Source: an uncultured Porphyromonadaceae bacterium
GTDB taxonomy: Bacteria; Bacteroidota; Bacteroidia; Bacteroidales; Muribaculaceae
Assembly: GCA_900540205.1 (NCBI GenBank)
Contig: UQER01000037.1
Coordinates: forward strand, 1 to 22,091
Length of the DNA stretch: 22,091 bases
Reading direction: 5' to 3'
The translations under genes were made by a program, and so were the position numbers. The notes beneath the pieces are model-generated. The model did not search any database and was not told the origin of the DNA. It worked only from the letters and a program-made list of their open reading frames with translations. This document shows, piece after piece, positions 7,439-14,153 of the stretch. Position 1 is the first letter of the stretch; every line of letters begins with the position of its first letter.

Positions 7439-7593
7439 GAGCATCCGGAGCGTCCGTTTCTGTGAGATTTTTGGGAAAAGGTCAAGCGAATGTACGGTAT
7501 ATTTTTTCTTTTTAAACAGAAGTTGATGAAAGCATTGTCATTGAGAACTGTCGAGTTTCTTGCTCCGGAAATTCGGCTTCTCCCGAAAAAGGT

Positions 7594-7624
7594 TTTGCAG
7601 AATTGCAGAAATTCACTACCTTTG
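7594..7624 (+). promoter_or_regulatory. strong promoter of the SRP RNA
   Basis: TTTG (7594-7597), exactly 19 bases, then TACCTTTG (7617-7624): an ideal Bacteroidetes -33/-7 promoter. The expected start about 6 bases later coincides with the first paired G of the RNA (7630). Confidence 0.8.
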
Positions 7625-7629
7625 CAGCC

Positions 7630-7726
7630 GGGTAAGTGCTACACGGCCAGCTCCCCCTGAACTCCGCCAGGTCTTGATCGAAGCAACGGTAGGGGGTTGT
7701 AGCGGCGCGATGTGGTTAGCTTACCC
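7630..7726 (+). ncRNA. ffs: bacterial small signal recognition particle RNA (4.5S)
   Basis: RNA scaffold of the signal recognition particle; it binds Ffh and targets nascent membrane proteins to the translocon. The ends pair as GGGTAAG (7630-7636) with CTTACCC (7720-7726). The apical domain IV is visible as GCCAGGTC ... GAAGCAACGG (about 7666-7689), with the CAGG / AGCA symmetric-loop sequences that bind Ffh and the UC-GA pair beneath the apical loop. Flanking CCCCCTGAAC and GTAGGGGG form the longer helix. A run of seven T directly follows (7727-7733). The RNA is 97 nt, normal for the small type. Promoter spacing, closing helix and T-run agree on both ends. Confidence 0.93.
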
Positions 7727-7733
7727 TTTTTTT
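7720..7733 (+). terminator. SRP RNA 3' end and T-run, inside the convergent CDS
   Basis: The last strand of the closing helix followed by T7. Read from the other strand these bases encode the C-terminal Lys-Lys-Gly and TAA stop of the convergent membrane protein gene, so one stretch serves as terminator and as coding end. Confidence 0.7.
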
Positions 7734-8443
7734 GTGCCCGTTTCCGACGATTCCGCCGTGGGTTCGGCTGTGCTGACAGCTGGCTTTTCCGAAGTGTCGG
7801 CATCCTTTTCAGGCTTTTCGGGAGCCTTCTCAGATTCCTTTTCGTCTTTCTTTTCGGTTTCTGTGGCTGCACTTTCTTTGGCCTTGCGTGCCACTTCACG
7901 GGCGTGGCGGAAATTTTCCACAGATATGATTATTCCGTTGATGCCGAACAGCAGCGCGGCAATGCCGGACACAAGCACCAGCCAGCGCTCGGCGCTTTCG
8001 CCATGCAGTGCGGGCAGACACAGCGTCACGATGCCGGCAGCAAGCACAAGAATCGGGGCTACATACAGCCATCCGGGATAATTGGTGGGACGGTTGCGGT
8101 TTGAAAGCTGGAACACCTGGAACAGGCCCCCTACAATCATCAGGGCGCCGAACGGATAGAAAAGCAGCGGACGGAACACATCGGGCATAAGCATGATGCA
8201 AAGTCCAAGCCCGAGGCCGCCTACGCCACACACCATCTGGATGATGCGCATGGCCGAACCGCGCCGGCTGTTCTTTCCGGTGAAAAACGTTGACAGCAGG
8301 CTGAGCACGGCGGGGACCACAAAGGCCAGTCCGCACAGAAGCACAATGAACCGGGGCAGGATGTCACGGTCATACAGCCAGATGAACACACCCCCGAGCA
8401 CAAGAATCACAAAAGAGATTAAAACGTTACCTTTATTCGACAT
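7721..8443 (-). CDS. DUF308-like multi-pass membrane protein with charged C-terminal tail
   Basis: Inner-membrane protein of 240 residues with about six predicted transmembrane helices: roughly 6-24, 31-52, 68-90, 95-115, 126-146 and 153-176. They are rich in Gly, Leu and Val (GGVFIWLYDR, GLGLGLCIMLMPD, FPGAL-type turns). This resembles the HdeD/DUF308 architecture; function unknown. From about residue 182 a low-complexity Lys/Glu/Pro/Ser tail (KKDEKESEKAPEKPEKDA...) runs to the end, presumably cytoplasmic and disordered. The start at 8443 (MSNKGNVLISF) follows a -7 box at 8498-8491; the upstream in-frame ATG at 8572 precedes that promoter. The last codons overlap the SRP RNA and its T-run. 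It is divergent from mtnN. Confidence 0.8.
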   Translation of the reverse strand: MSNKGNVLISFVILVLGGVFIWLYDRDILPRFIVLLCGLAFVVPAVLSLLSTFFTGKNSRRGSAMRIIQMVCGVGGLGLGLCIMLMPDVFRPLLFYPFGALMIVGGLFQVFQLSNRNRPTNYPGWLYVAPILVLAAGIVTLCLPALHGESAERWLVLVSGIAALLFGINGIIISVENFRHAREVARKAKESAATETEKKDEKESEKAPEKPEKDADTSEKPAVSTAEPTAESSETGTKKG

Positions 8444-8490
8444 GTCCGTAGTTGGATTAGAGTTGTTGTTTGTTATAAAATATAAATGTA

Positions 8491-8498
8491 CAAAATTA
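8491..8498 (-). promoter_or_regulatory. -7 box of the DUF308-like gene
   Basis: TAATTTTG on the minus strand, perfect TAnnTTTG, giving a leader of about 40 nt. Confidence 0.6.
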
Positions 8499-8541
8499 AC
8501 AAATTGTTGATTCATCTGTAATGAAATATGGGCATATTGCC

Positions 8542-8549
8542 TAACTTTG
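8542..8549 (+). promoter_or_regulatory. -7 box of mtnN-luxS
   Basis: TAACTTTG, perfect TAnnTTTG. Predicted start near 8556, about 25 nt before the mtnN ATG. No SAM or SAH riboswitch fits in such a short leader. Confidence 0.65.
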
Positions 8550-8580
8550 CAGCGTTCAACATTGAAAAACATCCACAGAA

Positions 8581-9255
8581 ATGATTTACGGAATAATAGT
8601 GGCCATGGATTCTGAGATGAACATGCTCAAGAATGAAATGACCGAGATAGAGGAGACCGAGGCGAACGGATTCACGTTCGTCACCGGCCGCATAGGGGCA
8701 TCCACCGTCACCGCCATGCGTTGCGGCATCGGCAAAGTGAATGCCGCCGTGGGTGCCATAACGCTCATCGACAATTTCCGGCCCGACGCTGTGATCAACA
8801 CCGGTATCGCCGGGGGTACGGGCAACGGAGCCGGCATTCTCGATGTGGTGATCGGCACGGAAGTGGGATATTATGACGTGTGGTGCGGCCCGGGTCTGCC
8901 GGTAGGGCAGGTGCAGGGTTTGCCCGACACGTTCGCTTGCGACAACGCTACTTTCGACCTTGACAAAGTGCGTGGCAGGGATGGTGTGAAATTCGGACTG
9001 ATTGCATCGGGCGACAAGTTCATATCAACGCCGGAAGACCTCCGCGCGGTGCTCGCTGTGCGCCCTACGGCGCTGGCTGTCGACATGGAGTCGGGCGCCA
9101 TCGCACAGGTGTGCTATCTGCGCTCCGTCCCATTCCTGGCGCTCCGTGTGGTGAGCGACACCCCCGGTGTGCCCAACCATCACGAGCAGTATGCCGATTT
9201 CTGGTCGCTCGCGCCTGAATCCACCTTTGCCATGCTTCACGCCCTGATAGGCTGA
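8581..9255 (+). CDS. mtnN: 5'-methylthioadenosine/S-adenosylhomocysteine nucleosidase
   Basis: Cytoplasmic hydrolase of 224 residues that cleaves adenine from methylthioadenosine (a polyamine-synthesis by-product) and from S-adenosylhomocysteine, giving S-ribosylhomocysteine for LuxS. Catalytic and binding residues visible: E12 (VAMDSEM), MRCGIGKVNAA (46-56), NTGIAGG (73-79), E170 in VDMESGAIAQ, and D193 in RVVSDTPG, the general acid. Length is normal (about 225-235). The ATG follows a -7 box by 32 bp. luxS follows after 37 bp on the same strand, so product and next enzyme are encoded together. A phosphorylase of the same fold is unlikely because the nucleosidase Glu/Asp set is complete. Confidence 0.93.
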   Translation: MIYGIIVAMDSEMNMLKNEMTEIEETEANGFTFVTGRIGASTVTAMRCGIGKVNAAVGAITLIDNFRPDAVINTGIAGGTGNGAGILDVVIGTEVGYYDVWCGPGLPVGQVQGLPDTFACDNATFDLDKVRGRDGVKFGLIASGDKFISTPEDLRAVLAVRPTALAVDMESGAIAQVCYLRSVPFLALRVVSDTPGVPNHHEQYADFWSLAPESTFAMLHALIG

Positions 9256-9292
9256 CGCACCGGCACCATTGACTTGATTCGCACAACTACTT

Positions 9293-9775
9293 ATGAAAAA
9301 AATAGCAAGTTTCACAGTCAATCACCTTGACTTGCTGCGCGGCGTGTATGTGAGCCGCCGCGACGTGACCCCTTCGGGCGATGTGCTGACTACTTTCGAT
9401 GTGCGCATGACCGAACCCAACCGTCAGCCTGCACTTTCACCCCAGGCGCTGCATGCCATGGAGCATCTGGCGGCCACATTTCTCCGCAACCACGCCGAAT
9501 GGGGTGAAAAGGTGGTTTACTGGGGGCCTATGGGATGCTGCACAGGCAATTATCTCATCCTCAACGGAGAGTATGAACCGCGCGATATCCTCCCGCTGCT
9601 GCGCGAGACATTCGGCTTTATAGCGGGCTTCGAAGGTGAAGTGCCGGGTGCCACACCGCGCGACTGCGGCAACTACTCCTTCATGAATCTCGAAGATGCC
9701 CGCGCGGCTGCACGCCGTTATCTCGACGAGGTGCTTGCCTCCCCTACCGAGGCCAATCTCGTTTATCCCGCCTGA
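9293..9775 (+). CDS. luxS: S-ribosylhomocysteine lyase LuxS
   Basis: Metal-dependent lyase of 160 residues that converts S-ribosylhomocysteine to homocysteine and DPD, the precursor of autoinducer-2. Metal ligands H54 and H58 (HAMEH, with catalytic E57) and C125 (ATPRDCGNY) are present, as is the catalytic cysteine C82 in GPMGCCTG. The start MKKIASFTVNHLDL matches the family N-terminus. The gene is second in a two-gene unit with mtnN (37 bp gap) and so completes the SAH detoxification route. Adjacent Cys82-Cys83 is a small deviation from the usual GCRTG. No obvious T-tailed hairpin follows before coaX. Confidence 0.96.
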   Translation: MKKIASFTVNHLDLLRGVYVSRRDVTPSGDVLTTFDVRMTEPNRQPALSPQALHAMEHLAATFLRNHAEWGEKVVYWGPMGCCTGNYLILNGEYEPRDILPLLRETFGFIAGFEGEVPGATPRDCGNYSFMNLEDARAAARRYLDEVLASPTEANLVYPA

Positions 9776-9795
9776 CCGGAAGTGGCACTTCAAAT

Positions 9796-9811
9796 TTATA
9801 AAATTTTATAA
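9796..9811. repeat. 16-bp AT palindrome upstream of coaX
   Basis: TTATAAAATTTTATAA, a perfect palindrome 32 bp before the coaX -7 box, at about -50. It could be an UP-like element or an operator. It lacks G/C and so may be fortuitous. Confidence 0.3.
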
Positions 9812-9843
9812 CGGGGCGTAAACGATTATTTAATAGGTTTTTG

Positions 9844-9851
9844 TAAATTTG
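9844..9851 (+). promoter_or_regulatory. -7 box of the coaX operon
   Basis: TAAATTTG, perfect TAnnTTTG, about 30 bp before ATG 9882. It makes the upstream in-frame ATG at 9849 impossible as the start of this transcript. Confidence 0.65.
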
Positions 9852-9881
9852 CCCCATTATTCAGCAAATCATATCCCGCAA

Positions 9882-10607
9882 ATGGGCTTGAATTTGACCA
9901 TCGACCAAGGCAACAGTTCTGTAAAAATTGCCATCTGGGACGGAAGCACGCTGGTGGACGAAGAGACCGCCAGGGAGCTTTCCCGCCAGCAATTGGCCAG
10001 AATAGTCGACCGTTTCCACCCAGCCAGGGCATTGTGCTGCTCGGTGACCGGCAACGGTGACCGTTACGTACAGTGGCTCACGGCCATGGGACTGTCGGCA
10101 CGGCAGGTAAGCTCCGATATGCCCCTGCCCGTAAAGATAGGCTATACCACCCCACAGACACTCGGCAGCGACCGTATCGCGGCCGCAGTGGGTGCGTGCA
10201 GTCTGTTGCCGGGCGAGAATCTGCTGGTGGTGGACATGGGAACAGCCGTGACCTACGACCATGTGAACGCCGACGGCGTTTTCGTGGGCGGCAACATCGC
10301 TCCTGGCATAGGCATGCGCCTGCGCTCGCTCCACAATTTCACGGCCCGGTTGCCGCAGATCGACGGGTACGGCGACATTCCGCTGTTCGGTCACGACACG
10401 GCCACTGCCATGCGCGCAGGTGCCGTAAGGGGTGTGGTGGCCGAAATATCCTATTACCGCTCGCAGTTGCCCCCGCAGACCAAGGTGGTTCTCACCGGCG
10501 GTTGGGCCGCGCATGTAAGCAAATTTCTCGACTTCCCGGTGACGGTGGACAAATGTCTGGTCACCAAGGGACTGCTCAGTATATTATTATATAATGAAAA
10601 TAAATAG
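9882..10607 (+). CDS. coaX: type III pantothenate kinase CoaX
   Basis: Cytoplasmic kinase of 241 residues for the first committed step of coenzyme A synthesis (ATP plus pantothenate). ASKHA-fold motifs in order: IDQGNSSVKIAIWDG (7-21, phosphate 1, with D8 and K15), TLGSDRIAAAVGA (about 93-105, catalytic Asp in the SDR), VDMGTAVTYD (117-126, phosphate 2 and monovalent-cation aspartate), GGNIAPGIGMRLRSL (about 136-150) and VLTGGWA near the end. MGLNLTIDQ at 9882 is chosen because the -7 box is at 9844-9851. The end overlaps the following outer-membrane protein gene by 14 bp, so translation is likely coupled. Confidence 0.94.
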   Translation: MGLNLTIDQGNSSVKIAIWDGSTLVDEETARELSRQQLARIVDRFHPARALCCSVTGNGDRYVQWLTAMGLSARQVSSDMPLPVKIGYTTPQTLGSDRIAAAVGACSLLPGENLLVVDMGTAVTYDHVNADGVFVGGNIAPGIGMRLRSLHNFTARLPQIDGYGDIPLFGHDTATAMRAGAVRGVVAEISYYRSQLPPQTKVVLTGGWAAHVSKFLDFPVTVDKCLVTKGLLSILLYNENK

Positions 10608-11832
10608 ACTAATCATCTGTCTGGCTGCTCTGGCAGCGTCGGTAATCTCTGCAGTGGCACAGAATTCAACCGTGTCGCCCTATTCGCGTTTCGGCTACGG
10701 ATTGATTTCTGACCAGGCAAATACAGTGCAGAAAGCCATGGGCGGCGTTGGTGTGGCCATGCGCTCGGGGCGTCAGATCAACTTCATGAACCCTGCAAGC
10801 TACGCCGGCATGGACTCGCTTACGTTCCTGTTTGACATGGGCGTGGATGCAAAGATTCTGAAAACCACCGACGGCGATCAGAAAGGCGACAATTTCACCG
10901 GTGGCCTTAACTATATAACCATGCAGGTGCCCATCACCAAATGGCTCGGCGCATCGGCCGGTCTGATTCCGTTCTCGCAGGTGGGCTACAGTTTCGGCGA
11001 CGAGATTGCCAACGGCACCGACACCCGCTCAGGTTCGGGTGCGCTCAATCAGCTTTACCTCGGTTTCGGCGCCACACCCTTCAAAGGCTTTTCGTTGGGT
11101 GTTAATGCAAGCTATCTGTTCGGAACACTCATCAACGACACATATGTTTACGGCACTTCCACATCGCTGTTCGAGCGAGTGATTGAGGTGCGCGACTACA
11201 ATCTGCGTTTCGGCCTGCAGTATGGCCGCGACATAGTCCCCGGCCATCGCGTCACGGTGGGTGCGGTCTATTCTCCCAAAAAGTCGTTCCGAGGCCGCAC
11301 TTACGGCATCAAATACGATGTGAGCGCCGATCAGGCCCCCGACACCATTGCCGATATCCGCCTAAACGGCAACGCCCAGATGGCCGAGACATGGGGCGTG
11401 GGTCTCAACTACCAGTGGGGCAACCGGCTCATGGCCGAGGTTGATTTCACCTATCAGCCCTGGAAAAAGGTAAGCTTCGCCACCATCGAGGGATTTGACA
11501 ATTCACGTAATTTCAACGACCGCTGGAAGGTGGGCATCGGTCTGCAGTTCGTCAACAACACGCGTGGCAGCTGGCTGCAGCGTGTTAACTACCGCGTGGG
11601 CGGATTCTACTGCAATGATTATATAAAGGTTGGCGACAACAGCGTGCGCGAACGTGGCGTAAGCCTCGGTTTCGGTCTGCCTTCGCCATGGACAAAGACC
11701 ATGCTGAATCTCAGCTTTGAATACCGCAACCGCCAGGCACATCCCAATCCGCTCGTAAAGGAAAACTATTTTGTGCTTACGCTCGGTGTGAATGTCAACG
11801 AACTGTGGTTCTACCGCAACAAACTGCGTTGA
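10594..11832 (+). CDS. outer-membrane beta-barrel protein, coaX-lptC cluster type
   Basis: 412 residues with a signal peptide (MKINRLIICLAALAASVISA, cleavage after about VAQ). The N-terminus of the mature part is NSTVSPYSRFGYG, followed by AMGGVGVAMRSGRQINFMNPASY, which resembles the start of FadL/TodX-like barrels. Alternating beta-strand patterns fill the rest (LYLGFGATPFKGFSLGV, WGVGLNYQWGNRLMAEVDF) and the end is ENYFVLTLGVNVNELWFYR. Homologues at this position in Bacteroidetes are usually annotated as hypothetical outer-membrane protein. Its cargo is unknown. It overlaps coaX by 14 bp, and lptC starts 33 bp later, suggesting an envelope-biogenesis operon. Barrel call is from sequence pattern only. 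Confidence 0.8.
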   Translation: MKINRLIICLAALAASVISAVAQNSTVSPYSRFGYGLISDQANTVQKAMGGVGVAMRSGRQINFMNPASYAGMDSLTFLFDMGVDAKILKTTDGDQKGDNFTGGLNYITMQVPITKWLGASAGLIPFSQVGYSFGDEIANGTDTRSGSGALNQLYLGFGATPFKGFSLGVNASYLFGTLINDTYVYGTSTSLFERVIEVRDYNLRFGLQYGRDIVPGHRVTVGAVYSPKKSFRGRTYGIKYDVSADQAPDTIADIRLNGNAQMAETWGVGLNYQWGNRLMAEVDFTYQPWKKVSFATIEGFDNSRNFNDRWKVGIGLQFVNNTRGSWLQRVNYRVGGFYCNDYIKVGDNSVRERGVSLGFGLPSPWTKTMLNLSFEYRNRQAHPNPLVKENYFVLTLGVNVNELWFYRNKLR

Positions 11833-11865
11833 TACGCACCGATACGTACGTCGCTGCATACAACC

Positions 11866-12459
11866 ATGCTCCCAAAGCTTAAAGATAAAATGATGTCGCT
11901 GCCGCTGCTGCTTTTCGCAGTGGCGGTTGGCGCATGCATATGCGCATGTTCCGACGACCACCGGGAGACAATCGCGCTTTCAGCTGACCCGGAGACCTTC
12001 CCCACCATGCGCACCATCGACGTGTCGACCACCATTTCCGATTCCGGTTATACACGTTACCATATCACCACCCCGCTGTGGCTGATGTTCGAGGAGGCGG
12101 CCGAACCGCACTGGAACTTCCCCGACGGCCTTTTCATCGTCCAGCTCAACGATTCGATGGCTGAAAACGGCACATTCACCGCCGACACCGCCACCTATCT
12201 GAGCAAAAGAAAGCTGTGGCGTTTCGACCGGAATGTACGCATGAAGAATGTGGACGGCGACCGCTTCCGCACCCAGCAGCTGTTCTGGGACCAGAATACC
12301 CGCAAAGTTTACTCCGATTCGTTTATCCACATCGAGCGTTCGGACCGCATCATAGAGGGATATGGTTTTGAATCGAACGAGCAGATGACCGACTACGTGA
12401 TACGTCGCCCTTCGGGCATCTTCCCCACCAACGCATTCATGAGCGGAGGGAAAGAGTAG
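11866..12459 (+). CDS. lptC: LPS export ABC transporter periplasmic protein LptC
   Basis: Bitopic or lipid-anchored periplasmic component that passes lipopolysaccharide from LptB2FG to LptA. 197 residues. A hydrophobic segment (LPLLLFAVAVGACICAC, about 12-28) ends in possible lipoboxes VGAC (21-24) or ICAC (25-28). The beta-jellyroll part follows: MRTIDVSTTISDSGYTRYHI, PDGLFIVQL, TADTATYLSKRKLWRFDRNV, FRTQQLFWDQNTRKVYSDSF, IIEGYGFES. These are the hallmarks of the LptC/DUF1239 family (double strand followed by WDxxxxxxYSD). Length is usual. It lies between the barrel protein and the GldE-like gene (18 bp gap) in an apparent operon. ATG at 11890 is a possible alternative start. Confidence 0.88.
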   Translation: MLPKLKDKMMSLPLLLFAVAVGACICACSDDHRETIALSADPETFPTMRTIDVSTTISDSGYTRYHITTPLWLMFEEAAEPHWNFPDGLFIVQLNDSMAENGTFTADTATYLSKRKLWRFDRNVRMKNVDGDRFRTQQLFWDQNTRKVYSDSFIHIERSDRIIEGYGFESNEQMTDYVIRRPSGIFPTNAFMSGGKE

Positions 12460-12477
12460 CTCAGGCATTATATCAAT

Positions 12478-13821
12478 GTGACCGGAATCCGGCGGACGCC
12501 GGACGCAACATATACTGACAATTTTAAAACTCTGAATATCTTGATTGACTCATCCTGGCTCATAATAACCATCCTGGCTCTGATTTTTTCAGCGCTGTTT
12601 TCCGGAATAGAGATTGCATTCGTGACCTCCGACCGTGTGCGTGTGGAACTCGACGTGCAGAAAGGTGGCCTGGTGGGGCGTGCGCTCAACACGTTCTTCT
12701 CCAATTCCGAGTTTTTCATCTCTACCATCCTCGTCGGCAACAATATCGTGCTGGTTGTCTACGGTATGGGGGCGGCCAAAATGCTTGAGCCCTGGCTTGA
12801 ATCCATCTATCCCAACCAGGCGTTCGTGCTTATTGCGCAGACGCTGATTTCCACCGGTGTCATTCTGCTCACCGGAGAGTTTTTTCCCAAGACGGTGTTC
12901 CGCATCAACCCAAACCGTTCGCTGCGGCTGTTCGCCCCGCTGGTGGCTCTTATCTATTATCTGCTCTATCCGGTGTCGCTGTTCACCACATGGCTGTCGA
13001 AGATGCTCATGAAGCTGTTCGGCATCAAATCCACCGGCGACAAGACGGGTGCCATATCCATGGGCGATCTCAATGACTATCTCGAGCAGACCATCGACGA
13101 GCAGGCCGAGGAAAAAACCGAGGTGGAGAATGAGGTGAAGATTTTCCACAACGCACTTGATTTCTCCGAGACGCACCTGCGCGACTGCATGACGCCGCGC
13201 AACGAGATTGTGGCCGTCGACATAGATGAGGTTACCACCGAAGAGCTCAGCCGCCTGTTCACAAGTTCCGGACGTTCGAAAATCATAGTGTTCCGCGAAG
13301 ACATCGACAATGTGCTGGGCTACATCCATGTCAGCGAGCTGTTTACTCCCGGATGCGACTGGAAGCAGCACCTGAAGCCGGTGGTCTATGCTCCCGAAAC
13401 GTTTATGGCCAACAAGATGATGCGCCGGCTCCTGGCTGAGAAGCGCTCCATAGCCATCATTGTGGATGAATTCGGCGGTACAGCCGGTATGGTCACGCTT
13501 GAAGACCTCGTGGAGGAGATTTTCGGCGACATACAGGATGAGCACGACAATGTGCAGCTTGTGGAACGGGAGCTTGCCCCGGGTATCTACGAGTTCTCGG
13601 GACGTCTCGAAATAGAACATCTTAACGAACAATACCATCTCGACATACCGGAGGATGACGAGTACCAGACTCTTGCGGGATATATCCTGTGCAAGACCGG
13701 CCTGATTCCCGCCAAGGGCGAAGTGGTGGAGCTTGACCATTTCCGCCTTGAGGTGCTTGAGAAATCGGCCAACCGTCTGGAGATAATAAAGCTCACGGTG
13801 CTGCCCGACCGGGCCGGCTGA
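12478..13821 (+). CDS. gldE: CNNM/CBS-domain hemolysin-family protein (GldE/CorC type)
   Basis: 447 residues. The N-terminal DUF21/CNNM membrane domain is about 25-200, with hydrophobic helices near 27-48, 80-100, 115-135 and 145-175 and the motif ALFSGIEIAFVTSDRVR. Two CBS motifs span about 235-345 (MTPRNEIVAVDI ... VLGYIHVSELF; SIAIIVDEFGGTAGMVTLED). The C-terminal CorC_HlyC transporter-associated domain is about 360-440 (ELAPGIYEFSGRLEIEHLNE, TLAGYIL). In Bacteroidetes such proteins are called gliding motility-associated GldE even in non-gliding species; related CorC proteins are linked to magnesium or cobalt efflux. The symbol is therefore a family label, not proof of motility. Last gene of the run, followed by a terminator-like hairpin. 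Confidence 0.85.
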   Translation: MTGIRRTPDATYTDNFKTLNILIDSSWLIITILALIFSALFSGIEIAFVTSDRVRVELDVQKGGLVGRALNTFFSNSEFFISTILVGNNIVLVVYGMGAAKMLEPWLESIYPNQAFVLIAQTLISTGVILLTGEFFPKTVFRINPNRSLRLFAPLVALIYYLLYPVSLFTTWLSKMLMKLFGIKSTGDKTGAISMGDLNDYLEQTIDEQAEEKTEVENEVKIFHNALDFSETHLRDCMTPRNEIVAVDIDEVTTEELSRLFTSSGRSKIIVFREDIDNVLGYIHVSELFTPGCDWKQHLKPVVYAPETFMANKMMRRLLAEKRSIAIIVDEFGGTAGMVTLEDLVEEIFGDIQDEHDNVQLVERELAPGIYEFSGRLEIEHLNEQYHLDIPEDDEYQTLAGYILCKTGLIPAKGEVVELDHFRLEVLEKSANRLEIIKLTVLPDRAG

Positions 13822-13853
13822 CAGTACGGCCCCCCGCAATGGCAGGATTGCAA

Positions 13854-13898
13854 AAAAGCGGGCCTGCGCCCGTGATTCCGGGGTGGGGCACCGCTTTT
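13854..13898 (+). terminator. probable terminator of the coaX-gldE operon
   Basis: AAAAGCGG (13854-13861) and CCGCTTTT (13891-13898) form a perfect outer stem enclosing GC-rich partly pairing sequence, and the structure ends in T4. A right-hand T-run of only four makes it moderate. It could act on both strands. Confidence 0.5.
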
Positions 13899-14035
13899 AT
13901 GGCTTGCGTAAAAAGCTTACTCAAAAAATCAATATGTAGAGGCGTGCCCTCGCGGGCGGGCGTTGAAGCAACTTGTTGTTTTACCGCAACAAAAATAATA
14001 CAAAAAATCGGCAAATGCATGTATGCCACAGCAAA

Positions 14036-14053
14036 ATACCTACATTTAGGTAT
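14036..14053. promoter_or_regulatory. operator copy 1 upstream of the arabinofuranosidase
   Basis: ATACCT - ACATTT - AGGTAT, a perfect 6-bp inverted repeat with 6-bp spacer, centred about 94 bp before the predicted transcription start. Its arms are identical to those of copy 2, 55 bp downstream. Confidence 0.6.
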
Positions 14054-14090
14054 ACGCTGCCACCGGCCGGCATGCCGACAGATGTGCCGC

Positions 14091-14108
14091 ATACCTGATA
14101 TTAGGTAT
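14091..14108. promoter_or_regulatory. operator copy 2, at the -40 position
   Basis: ATACCT - GATATT - AGGTAT, with the same arms and spacer length as copy 1; both spacers end in TT. The centre lies near -40 relative to the start predicted from the -7 box at 14125-14132. The promoter lacks a -33 TTTG, so the placement fits a class II activator, although a repressor is not excluded. Confidence 0.65.
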
Positions 14109-14124
14109 TGAGCGGTGGATTAAG

Positions 14125-14132
14125 TACCTTTG
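14125..14132 (+). promoter_or_regulatory. -7 box of the arabinofuranosidase gene
   Basis: TACCTTTG, perfect TAnnTTTG, 21 bp before the ATG at 14154. Very short leader. No -33 box at N19. Confidence 0.65.
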
Positions 14133-14153
14133 TAAACACGATTTTTGAAAACC

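Noticed and set aside
8550..8580. SAM or SAH riboswitch before mtnN-luxS
   Set aside because: The predicted leader is only about 25 nt, too short for any known riboswitch.
12589..13839. 416-codon minus-strand frame opposite the GldE-like gene
   Set aside because: The plus strand encodes a clear CNNM-CBS-CorC protein. The opposite frame is His/Gln-rich and matches nothing; such antisense frames are common in GC-rich coding DNA.
13922..13965. Second complete REP-like palindrome before the arabinofuranosidase gene
   Set aside because: The left arm resembles the REP family, but the right arm pairs over only about four bases, so I treat it as a look-alike and do not list it as a repeat.
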